From: Candidatus Fermentibacteraceae bacterium
GTDB taxonomy: Bacteria > Fermentibacterota > Fermentibacteria > Fermentibacterales > JCC-6
Length of the DNA stretch: 6,257 bases
Assembly: GCA_021162285.1 (NCBI GenBank)
Contig: JAGGYZ010000079.1
Span: 1-6,257 of the forward strand
Reading direction: 5' to 3'
Part shown: positions 1 to 5,546 of the stretch, piece by piece
Layout of the letters: each line of letters starts with the position of its first letter
Numbering within the stretch: the first letter of the stretch is position 1
Made by a program: the position numbers and the translations under genes
The notes under the pieces: generated by a model
The model's database searches: none
Told to the model about the DNA's origin: nothing
What the model saw: the letters and a program-made list of their open reading frames with translations, nothing else

Positions 1-158
1 ACTACGACGAATGCATCAACTGCGGCCAGTGTTTTATGGAGTGCTGGAACTATCATGGGAGAGTAAACCCTGATCCCTCTTCCTACACCGGTATGCGCTC
101 CTTGAAGCGTCGAGTTGTTTCTGCAAACTGGGTATCTGATCAACCAGCACGCCCGTAA
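1..158 (+). CDS. C-terminal fragment of a ferredoxin-like [4Fe-4S] protein (5' truncated, possibly frameshifted)
   Basis: The reading frame beginning at base 3 is open from the window edge to TAA at 156-158. It starts with YDECINCGQCFMEC, a complete CxxCxxCxxxC [4Fe-4S] motif very like the second motif of the two following ferredoxins (both CINCG.C). After the fourth Cys, where ferredoxins normally have Pro and then a short '.GAI' ending, this frame has Trp and a 35-residue tail that looks like no ferredoxin tail (NYHGRVNPDPSS..). In frame 1 the same DNA reads AGTIMGE followed by TAA at 64-66, which is just what a ferredoxin C-terminus looks like. So either the gene has a long odd tail, or a small indel near 41-46 has shifted the frame and the true end is 66. 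The beginning, including any export signal, lies outside the window. The [4Fe-4S] motif is certain; the endpoint is not. Confidence 0.6.
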   Translation, partial: YDECINCGQCFMECWNYHGRVNPDPSSYTGMRSLKRRVVSANWVSDQPARP

Positions 159-180
159 CAAACTTATTGCAGAGATAGAG

Positions 181-186
181 AAAGGA
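181..186 (+). promoter_or_regulatory. Ribosome binding site supporting a TTG start
   Basis: AAAGGA lies 7 nt before the TTG at 194. An in-frame TAG at 176-178 blocks any start further upstream, and the next in-frame Met is only at residue 86, after the first cluster motif. TTG is therefore the only start that keeps the hydrophobic leader. Confidence 0.65.
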
Positions 187-193
187 ACTTGGA

Positions 194-625
194 TTGAAAG
201 GCACTATTGTAATTCTTGTTTTCGCCCTTGCCGCCGTTGCAGAAGTATTCGGCCTTAGCTGGAATCCCATCGATGTGGATTTTGCCTCTCTGGAAATACA
301 GGCAAAAGGAGCTTCGATCAAGACCATAGAAGCTGAAGAAGGGCTTTTTCCTGACAGCACAGAGGTAATCGAATCTTACTATGTGATTCCCGAGGGCTGC
401 ATCAGCTGTCAGATATGTGTCGGTCAGTGCCCTGTAGGGGCAATCACCATGAGCGATGATAACTTTGCCGTAATTGACCCGGAACTGTGTATCAACTGTG
501 GAATCTGTGCCAGCGGTTGTCCGACAAGCACCATAGAGCTCCTGAAAGCAGAGGACTGTGCTCTCTACGGAGTAGACGCTGATGGCAACACAGAATTGAT
601 TCAGGAGGATTTAGAGGAGGACTGA
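194..625 (+). CDS. Exported dicluster [4Fe-4S] ferredoxin (143 aa)
   Basis: This is a predicted extracytoplasmic electron carrier. Residues 1-20 form a Sec-type signal (Lys2, then a hydrophobic core rich in Ala, Val, Ile and Leu), with plausible cleavage near AVA16 or VFG20. There is no twin-arginine motif. A spacer of about 45 residues (21-65) with no recognised domain follows. The bacterial 2[4Fe-4S] ferredoxin fold comes next: C69xxC72xxC75xxxC79-P and C99xxC102xxC105xxxC109-P, joined by the usual 'AI(T).....A.ID' link. The tail is very acidic (IQEDLEED) and has an extra Cys122. At 143 aa it is longer than a classic 55-80 aa ferredoxin because of the leader, spacer and tail. It starts with TTG behind AAAGGA and ends in a TGATG overlap with the next ferredoxin gene, so the two are probably translationally coupled. 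The cluster motifs are seen directly; electron transfer is known for the family; location outside the cytoplasm is inferred from the leader. Confidence 0.88.
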   Translation: MKGTIVILVFALAAVAEVFGLSWNPIDVDFASLEIQAKGASIKTIEAEEGLFPDSTEVIESYYVIPEGCISCQICVGQCPVGAITMSDDNFAVIDPELCINCGICASGCPTSTIELLKAEDCALYGVDADGNTELIQEDLEED

Positions 626-864
626 TGCGAAAAAAGGGGATTTTTGTTCTGGTTCTTGTTCTGCTGGCAGCAATTGCAGCAGTTGCCTCCGGGGGAACGA
701 GGTTCTGGGTGGAAGCAGACAAATGCAGTGGCTGTGGAGACTGTCTTGTGGTTTGTCCTGTTAATGCCATCACAATTGAAGACGGGAAATCTCACATAGA
801 TCCCGACGCGTGTATTAACTGCGGGCTCTGTCAGGGGGTGTGCACCTATGACGCGATTCACTAA
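625..864 (+). CDS. Exported small dicluster [4Fe-4S] ferredoxin (79 aa)
   Basis: This second exported ferredoxin is essentially a signal peptide plus a minimal ferredoxin. Residues 1-21 are a clear Sec signal: positive n-region MRKK, a long Val/Leu/Ala core, and cleavage likely near AVA21-S22. No RR motif is present. The cluster motifs are C34xxC37xxC40xxxC44-P and C63xxC66xxC69xxxC73. The final Cys is followed by Thr rather than the usual Pro, which may alter the local turn or potential of that cluster. The start ATG overlaps the preceding stop (TGATG) and has a strong GGAGG at 616-620, 4 nt upstream. The 3' end overlaps the next gene by 17 nt. It looks like a tandem paralogue of its neighbours. 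Low-potential electron transfer in the envelope is the likely job; partners are unknown. Confidence 0.88.
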   Translation: MRKKGIFVLVLVLLAAIAAVASGGTRFWVEADKCSGCGDCLVVCPVNAITIEDGKSHIDPDACINCGLCQGVCTYDAIH

Positions 865-1096
865 GCTGATTTTTCTCACCCTGCTGGGAATGATTCTTCT
901 CGCTTCATGCAAGGGTCCCTTGGGAAACACAATGCTTACTGTTGATACAACAAGATGCGTGGGCTGCGGGGAGTGCGAAGAGGTCTGCCCCTACGATGCC
1001 ATCGAGATAATTGACGGCGATGCAGTCATAGACCCCGGCCTGTGCCATCAGTGCAACAGGTGTGTTGAAATCTGCCCGGAAGGAGCTATATACTGA
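848..1096 (+). CDS. Lipoprotein dicluster [4Fe-4S] ferredoxin (82 aa)
   Basis: This third tandem ferredoxin has a lipoprotein signal. The leader MTRFTK plus a hydrophobic core ends in the lipobox L18-A19-S20-C21, so Cys21 should be lipidated. The +2 residue is Lys, not Asp, so under the enterobacterial sorting rule it would go to the outer membrane; that rule may not hold in this phylum. The mature part is almost all ferredoxin: C37xxC40xxC43xxxC47-P-YDAI and C66xxC69xxC72xxxC76-P-EGAI, ending two residues later. The gene starts inside the end of the previous one (17-nt overlap), with AGGGGG at 833-838 as a plausible ribosome site, and ends in a TGATG overlap with the barrel gene. A membrane-tethered ferredoxin made next to an outer-membrane barrel suggests that the two act together, which is an inference. 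Confidence 0.88.
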   Translation: MTRFTKLIFLTLLGMILLASCKGPLGNTMLTVDTTRCVGCGECEEVCPYDAIEIIDGDAVIDPGLCHQCNRCVEICPEGAIY

Positions 1097-2301
1097 TGAA
1101 GTACACAGCAGTGCTGCTTCTTGTTGCAGCTTCCGTTTTTGCCGTTGATTTTGAAGGCTTTGCCAGAATGCAGGCGGTATCAGACAGCATTAACTACGGA
1201 GAAGGTATTCACAACTGGGGGCTGGGTGGGTTCAGAGTTACCGGCGGTAACTGGAACATTCTTCTTAACGCCGACAAGATTATGAGCGGAGAAGGGGCTG
1301 TTGTTCCCCGCTATTACAGAAACCATCTGGAGACAAACCTTGAAGGCAGGGTTTCCTTCGGCGGATTTACCGTTAACCCGGAAATACAGTTTGCAAAGGA
1401 TATTGACAGTGCCTATGTAGTTCTCCCGCTTTCTATGGGAGAAGGGTACAGAAATTCAGCTCTCAGACCCGGTCTGTCTCTATCTTACTCTCTTCCCGGA
1501 GTTTTTGAAGTAAGCGGTACAGGGAGATACTGGAAGCGGGACATCTACGCCCTTGATTCGGATGTGGATAACACCGAGTGGACAGAGATGAGCTACGGCG
1601 GCGATGTGCTGTGGCACACTCCAGTCGGCGGCTATCTTGCTGTAGGAGGCATCTCTCACCAGACAAAACTTGACGCTTTTGAATACGATAGAAGCTGGTC
1701 TCGCATCGATATTTCTGCCGGGGTCAGACCCATGCATTTCCCTACGATGACATTTGTAACTGCGGAAGCCGAATACTCTCTGTACACAGGAGAAGACTAT
1801 TCCGGCACCGGCCTGCCCGATCGTTTTACTGCAAGACTCCGGGCAGTCCAGGATGTTGCCAGAAATGTAATGTTCAACATAACTTTCAGCCAGGCAGCAG
1901 ATTTTTACGACGATGAAACAAGGTTCGGGCCGTTCCAGAGTGCCATACGAGGCCAGTACAAATTCGGTGGCTGGGGCAGTGTTCCATCATCTATACTTGT
2001 TGGTGGTCAGTTAACTGAATCCGCGATAACTACGAAGCTCGGCGAGGTTGAAGCAAGAGTCAGCCTTGTGGGAGGGCTCTCCGCTCTGGTAACCGGCAAG
2101 CTATGGTACGGACCCAGCTCAGTTGCCGTTGTTGCAGGCGGCTACCGGACCCGCGAAATTTACGGTGGCGGTCTTGAATTCGGGATGAATAACGGACTTA
2201 ATACGTTTGTTATCTATGAACAGGAAGCTTCAACTCTCTCCCCCAGTGAAACATGGGGAAAAATCAGAGGAGGCATTGGCTTCTACCCGGTACAGTTCTA
2301 G
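1096..2301 (+). CDS. Outer-membrane beta-barrel protein, family not recognised (401 aa)
   Basis: The first 16 residues (MKYTAV.. to ..SVFA) form a Sec signal with cleavage likely before VDFEGF. The rest is built of short amphipathic strands with alternating hydrophobic and aromatic residues, Gly-rich turns (for example YGGG, VGGY, GGWGS) and acidic loops, as in a transmembrane beta-barrel of perhaps 16-18 strands. The protein ends GFYPVQF, with the terminal Phe and alternating aromatics of a BAM-recognised beta-signal. It contains no Cys, so it cannot ligate Fe-S clusters, and no CxxCH haem motif. I recognise no specific porin or transporter family. Translation is coupled to the lipoprotein ferredoxin through TGATG, with GGAAGGAG at 1078-1085. 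By position it is the last gene before a strong terminator. It could be the pore or sheath holding the ferredoxins, or an unrelated porin; the first is a hypothesis from gene order. Confidence 0.82.
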   Translation: MKYTAVLLLVAASVFAVDFEGFARMQAVSDSINYGEGIHNWGLGGFRVTGGNWNILLNADKIMSGEGAVVPRYYRNHLETNLEGRVSFGGFTVNPEIQFAKDIDSAYVVLPLSMGEGYRNSALRPGLSLSYSLPGVFEVSGTGRYWKRDIYALDSDVDNTEWTEMSYGGDVLWHTPVGGYLAVGGISHQTKLDAFEYDRSWSRIDISAGVRPMHFPTMTFVTAEAEYSLYTGEDYSGTGLPDRFTARLRAVQDVARNVMFNITFSQAADFYDDETRFGPFQSAIRGQYKFGGWGSVPSSILVGGQLTESAITTKLGEVEARVSLVGGLSALVTGKLWYGPSSVAVVAGGYRTREIYGGGLEFGMNNGLNTFVIYEQEASTLSPSETWGKIRGGIGFYPVQF

Positions 2302-2320
2302 CTGGCTGGAACAATATTGG

Positions 2321-2363
2321 CCGCGGTTGTTATCTTGCGAGGTATCAATCGCGGTATTTTTTT
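2321..2363 (+). terminator. Rho-independent terminator after the ferredoxin-barrel operon
   Basis: The arms 2321-2334 and 2341-2354 form a 14-position stem with 11 Watson-Crick pairs, two G-T wobbles and one T-T mismatch. The base is GC-rich (CCGCG/CGCGG) and the loop is 6 nt (TTGCGA). It is followed directly by TATTTTTTT at 2355-2363, a classic intrinsic terminator. The T-tract ends 17 nt before the ATG of the next gene, and that gene's ribosome site sits in between. There is no room for a promoter after the terminator, so the next gene needs either read-through or an upstream promoter whose transcript crosses this hairpin. Confidence 0.88.
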
Positions 2364-2380
2364 GAGACGGAAGGATTCAG

Positions 2381-3514
2381 ATGTTCACTGGACTGGCTGA
2401 GGGAACCGGACTGGGACTGGCAACAGGCATATCATGTCTGGCGTCCTGCGGACCTATTTATCTTACTTACCTTCTCAGCGAGAAGAGATCAAGCAGGCAG
2501 TCCCTGGTTACCATTCTTATGCTCAATCTAGGGAGGTTTGTTTCCTATGCAGCGTTCGGCGCTGTAATGGGGCTTCTGGGCGGTTCCATACCATCTTCTG
2601 TTCGCATACCCCTTGCATATTCCGGGTATCTCCTTTTCTCCGGTTACCTGATCACATCCGTTGTACGGGTTAACAAAACCTGCAGCAGCTGCAACATTCC
2701 CAAATGGATGAAGTTTACAAAGAGCCCCATGCTGCTGGGTATGCTAACCGGGTTCTCAATATGTCCTGCGTTTCTTATCGCTATAACCAGCGCATTCAGC
2801 ACTTCCGGAGCTTTTCAGGGGGCAATGCTTTTCACTGGTTTCTTTCTTGGTACAACGGTTTACATGCTACCGTTTGCCATCTTCAGCCTGTTCAGTAAAA
2901 GGAAGTGGCTTAACACCATTGGGAAATACGCAGCAATTTTCGTAGCCGTGTATTTTGGAATAATCGGAATACGAGGGCTTGCCAGTTATTTCCTGGAGCA
3001 GAGAGAGGTCGTTGTTGATGTTCATGAACAGGGTTCCTCTCCCTCCACAGGTCAGGTAAGCATTTACAATGCTTTGAACGGAGATTCTCTGTATCTTCTT
3101 ACTTTCCCGGAGATAGATGGAGACAGAGGCACGGATATGTTCAGCGATCTCTACGGTGCCGAGGGCCCGGAAATTGTTCTGGTTCCTGCCACATCCGAAG
3201 ACTGGGAAGATGCATTGAAGTCTATTCCAGAACTTTCCGGTGTGATTGCTCCGTGGTGGATGGACTACCGGTCAGAAGCTGAACTTTCTCCCTGGCAGGA
3301 AGAGGCTAACGCTCTTGCTGACCAGAGACATTTCAGGCTTTTCGCAATTGAGTATGAGCCATATGACATGGAGCGCGCAGGAATAGTGTACCAGTATCTG
3401 GCCAGATACAGTTTCAGATGTGATCCCGACTCAGGATTTACCTTTTTAATAACCAGTGACGCAGGGTGTACAACATCAGACTGCAACACCTGCCCTGCCT
3501 ACCAGAATAATTAA
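2381..3514 (+). CDS. TauE/SafE-DsbD_2/CcdA-like membrane protein with Cys-containing C-terminal domain (377 aa)
   Basis: Residues 1-205 contain about six membrane helices (roughly 5-32, 43-67, 74-95, 117-140, 147-171 and 180-204). The first helix carries C19-L-A-S-C23-G-P, the second NLGR..SY, and the fourth ICPAFL (C128), followed by FF.GT..Y.LP. These are the signatures I associate with the DsbD_2/CcdA-like branch of the 'sulfite exporter TauE/SafE' proteins, whose paired cysteines move electrons or thiols across the inner membrane. A loop C101-S-S-C104 is another CxxC pair. Residues 206-377 form a soluble region I do not recognise. It is not an obvious thioredoxin (no WCxxC) and ends with C347, C363, C368 and C371 (CTTSDCNTC), which could bind metal or exchange disulfides. 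The start is ATG with AAGGA at 2371-2375. The stop overlaps the ribosome site of the citrate lyase gene. Family assignment is fairly sure; the substrate is unknown. Confidence 0.75.
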   Translation: MFTGLAEGTGLGLATGISCLASCGPIYLTYLLSEKRSSRQSLVTILMLNLGRFVSYAAFGAVMGLLGGSIPSSVRIPLAYSGYLLFSGYLITSVVRVNKTCSSCNIPKWMKFTKSPMLLGMLTGFSICPAFLIAITSAFSTSGAFQGAMLFTGFFLGTTVYMLPFAIFSLFSKRKWLNTIGKYAAIFVAVYFGIIGIRGLASYFLEQREVVVDVHEQGSSPSTGQVSIYNALNGDSLYLLTFPEIDGDRGTDMFSDLYGAEGPEIVLVPATSEDWEDALKSIPELSGVIAPWWMDYRSEAELSPWQEEANALADQRHFRLFAIEYEPYDMERAGIVYQYLARYSFRCDPDSGFTFLITSDAGCTTSDCNTCPAYQNN

Positions 3515-3521
3515 AGGGAGG
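3513..3521 (+). promoter_or_regulatory. Ribosome binding site fixing the CitDE start
   Basis: AAAGGGAGG lies 6 nt before the ATG at 3528 and overlaps the stop of the upstream gene (3512-3514). The open frame extends further back to 3456, but that stretch lies inside the previous gene and shows no homology to CitD. The start at 3528 is therefore preferred. Confidence 0.8.
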
Positions 3522-3527
3522 TTTCCA

Positions 3528-4667
3528 ATGCCCTCATCCGCCGGCTACTCTGGTCCAAAAGTTAAATCGGATCTGCTCGTAGAGTTCTCAGCCGATGCCG
3601 ATTCTCTCTCTCTTTCAGGATTCACTTCAGAACAGGAAGAAGCTGTCCGCAACACTGCTGAACGGCTTGAAATCTCTTCAGGAACCGCAGTAGCCCATGA
3701 CTGCGGTGCCACCCCATGGGTTGCAGCCGCCAGGTTTGAAGCGGCCGTTCGCAGGGAACTTGGCGATAACTTTCTCCCTCTTCCCCCTGCGGAGCAATGG
3801 ACAGTTCACTACAAGGACAGACCACGGCGAAGCCGCCTTTATGCTCCGGGCAACAAACCGAGATTCATACAGAAAGCTGCCGCAGCAAACGCCGACGGCA
3901 TCATTCTTGACCTTGAAGACAGTGTTACTCCAGAACGAAAAGACGAGGCACGGATTCTGGTAGCTTACGCCCTGGCCAGCGTTGATTTCGGAGACACAGA
4001 GGTAATGGTGAGGATAAATCAGGGAGAGAGAGCTGCTGATGACCTTAACTGGATAGTCCCACAACCGGTTCAGCATATTCTTATCCCAAAGGTGGAACTC
4101 GCAGAGGATGTTTCTGCAACAAGAGACATGGTGGAAGCAGCAATGGACCTGTGCGGGAGAACAGCTTTCCCCTGGCTGATGCCCATTCTGGAATCTCCGC
4201 GAGGTATTCTGAACGCTCTTTCTGTCGCCGACTCCGTTCCTGAAATGGCGGCCCTTACACTGGGACTTCAGGACCTTACTGCTGAAATAGGAATTATGCC
4301 AACACCTGAAGGAACCGAAAGTTTTACAGCCCGAAGCATTGTTGTTCTTGCAGCAAGAGCAGCCGGTCTTCAGCCCATAGACACTGTGTATGCTGATGTG
4401 AAGAATCTTGATGGTCTGCGGAAAAGCATTAAAGATGCAAAGGCTCTGGGGTTTGTAGGAAAGGGCTGTATTCATCCATCTCAGGTTCTGCCGGTTGAGG
4501 AAGGATTCATGCCTTCCGAGGCTCAGATAGACAAAGCCAGGAAGATCGTTGCAGCCATGCGTGAAGCTGAAGAAAAAGGCCTTGGAGCTGTTGCTCTTGG
4601 TTCAAAAATGATTGATCCCCCGGTTGCCCGGCAGGCAATGGCAGTTCTGAAACTGATCGGGGAATAG
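3528..4667 (+). CDS. citE: Citrate lyase acyl-carrier (CitD) - beta subunit (CitE) fusion (379 aa)
   Basis: Residues 1-85 resemble the citrate lyase acyl-carrier protein CitD: K.SDLLVEF, SLSLSG, a helix at about 35-48, then AVAHDCGATPWVAAARFEAAV, matching the CitD '..V.D.GA....RAR..AA' segment. Residues 98-379 are a full-length CitE (HpcH/HpaI aldolase superfamily, usually about 290 aa): RSRLYAPGNKP, DGIILDLEDSV (128-133), VRIN (R162), IPKVE, ILESPRG (E222), LGLQDLTAEIG (D249) and CIHPSQV. CitE splits citryl-ACP into acetyl-ACP and oxaloacetate in the cytoplasm. In CitD proteins the Ser carrying the phosphoribosyl-dephospho-CoA arm lies two residues before Asp (S-x-D); here that position is Lys13, with Ser14 next to Asp15. 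No citF, citC, citX or citG lies in the window. It could also work as a CoA-dependent citramalyl- or malyl-type lyase. It probably shares a transcript with the upstream membrane protein gene (13-nt gap). Confidence 0.85.
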   Translation: MPSSAGYSGPKVKSDLLVEFSADADSLSLSGFTSEQEEAVRNTAERLEISSGTAVAHDCGATPWVAAARFEAAVRRELGDNFLPLPPAEQWTVHYKDRPRRSRLYAPGNKPRFIQKAAAANADGIILDLEDSVTPERKDEARILVAYALASVDFGDTEVMVRINQGERAADDLNWIVPQPVQHILIPKVELAEDVSATRDMVEAAMDLCGRTAFPWLMPILESPRGILNALSVADSVPEMAALTLGLQDLTAEIGIMPTPEGTESFTARSIVVLAARAAGLQPIDTVYADVKNLDGLRKSIKDAKALGFVGKGCIHPSQVLPVEEGFMPSEAQIDKARKIVAAMREAEEKGLGAVALGSKMIDPPVARQAMAVLKLIGE

Positions 4668-4670
4668 ACT

Positions 4671-5402
4671 CTACTCCGGAGAAAACCGATAAACAACTTC
4701 ACTGGCAAAAAGGGACGGCCATCTTGCGGGAAGTTTGAAAATACCCGGCTTTCCCCGCAGACCAAGAACTTCCGGTTTGCTGTAACCCAGCTTCTGAGAC
4801 CAGTAACAGAAGTCTTTTACGCTCCAGTACCTCAGGTGTTCTCTGGGATCCGAAATATATGTTACAGGAAATCTTCCAAAAAGCATTCTAAGTCTGTGAG
4901 CCAGATAGCCAAGATTGGGCGTTGAGATGTAAAGACCTTTTCTGTAATGCCCTTTCAGATTGGCAAGCATAACTTCCGTGTTTACCACATGCTCAGCTAC
5001 CTCAAACATTACTATGTGATCCCACATACCATCCAGCCTGATACCCGGACTTGTCAGATCTTTGTTCAGAACTTTAAATCCCTTTTTCTCAACCACAGAA
5101 AGAGCTGTTTCGGATATATCCAGTCCTGTTCCGTCTATCTGTCTTTCTTCGTTCAACACCTGAAGGGTTTCTCCTGTCCCACAACCGATATCAAGAACCG
5201 AGTCTCCAGTGTCTACAAAACGCAGGATACCTCTTGCCCTGCGTTTTGCAGGACCAGTTACAATCTGTTTCTGTTTCCTGTTTTTCCAATAATCTTCGTA
5301 ATTCATGGTGTGTACTGAGAGGTTTTCCGGAAGAGGCATCTCACCGAATACTTCCTGAAAAACACTCCTGCCTTTCTCACCACTAATTCTTGGATCTGCC
5401 AT
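4671..5402 (-). CDS. MetW-like class I SAM-dependent methyltransferase (243 aa)
   Basis: The Rossmann methyltransferase core is clear: motif I VLDIGCGTGETL (69-80), the acidic end of strand 2 at GTGLDIS (91-97), the D-x-x-x-x-x-E-V-x-E-H stretch (128-138), and ISTPN (159-163) before the conserved RLRMLFGRFPVTY region. The last, with HLRYWSVKDF, resembles MetW-type and ubiquinone or polyketide-style methyltransferases. MetW usually pairs with the homoserine acyltransferase MetX, but no metX is nearby, so the substrate cannot be assigned. The N-terminal 33 residues before MNYEDYWKNR are an extension. The longer ATG is kept because GAGAGG (5409-5414) precedes it at good spacing, whereas the internal Met33 has no good site. 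Its stop lies 3 nt from the stop of the convergent citrate lyase gene. Confidence 0.85.
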   Translation of the reverse strand: MADPRISGEKGRSVFQEVFGEMPLPENLSVHTMNYEDYWKNRKQKQIVTGPAKRRARGILRFVDTGDSVLDIGCGTGETLQVLNEERQIDGTGLDISETALSVVEKKGFKVLNKDLTSPGIRLDGMWDHIVMFEVAEHVVNTEVMLANLKGHYRKGLYISTPNLGYLAHRLRMLFGRFPVTYISDPREHLRYWSVKDFCYWSQKLGYSKPEVLGLRGKPGIFKLPARWPSLFASEVVYRFSPE

Positions 5403-5546
5403 CAGTTGCCTCTCAATCTGCTTAACTCGCCAGGAATATACAGTTGCTTTCTCCTCTAAGAAAGAAGGTAACTATGGTCAATCTGTTTCCCCTTGACAAT
5501 GGATACAGCCTGCCTTCTAATAGAAGATGGAGGTGTCTATATTATT
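5403..5546. other. Divergent intergenic region
   Basis: This AT-richer 144-nt spacer separates the - strand methyltransferase from the + strand secreted protein and must hold the starts of both transcripts. The + strand promoter is clear (see the 5493-5521 entry). For the - strand a possible weak promoter is TTGACC (complement of 5476-5481), a 17-nt spacer, and TAGAGG (complement of 5453-5458). TATATT (complement of 5435-5440) is another possible -10 without a good -35. I see no hairpin, operator or small gene in it. Confidence 0.5.
5493..5521 (+). promoter_or_regulatory. Sigma70-type promoter for the secreted protein gene
   Basis: A perfect -35 TTGACA (5493-5498), a 17-nt spacer, and a -10 TCTAAT (5516-5521) matching the consensus at 5 of 6 positions. 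Transcription should start near 5528, giving a leader of only about 20 nt that contains GGAGG (5529-5533). The match is to the general housekeeping consensus; this organism's sigma factor preference is assumed. Confidence 0.65.

Noticed and set aside
102..137. Possible promoter TTGAAG ... GTATCT before the first exported ferredoxin
   Set aside because: The spacing is about 24 nt and both boxes are poor, so it is not a credible sigma70 promoter.
34..360. - strand open frame across the ferredoxin gene start
   Set aside because: It overlaps the ferredoxin coding sequence, its translation has no recognisable features, and no ribosome site was seen.
2253..2531. + strand open frame spanning the terminator
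   Set aside because: It overlaps the barrel gene end, the terminator and the membrane protein start in a different frame. Its product is compositionally odd and is a shadow.
3678..4475. 265-codon open frame on the - strand
   Set aside because: It lies wholly antisense to the well-supported CitDE gene and its translation (rich in Cys, His and Ser, with no domain) resembles no protein family. It is a codon-bias shadow.
4661..4677. Hairpin GGAATAG/CTACTCC between the convergent stop codons, considered as a bidirectional terminator
   Set aside because: The stem is only 7 positions with a mismatch, and neither strand has a following T-tract. Much of the symmetry comes from two facing TAG stop codons.
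4947..5318. + strand open frame of 123 codons
   Set aside because: It is antisense to the methyltransferase gene, whose motifs are unmistakable.
5499..5546. Upstream in-frame ATG for the secreted protein
   Set aside because: It directly follows the -35 box and precedes the expected transcription start. It would also add an acidic stretch before the signal peptide.
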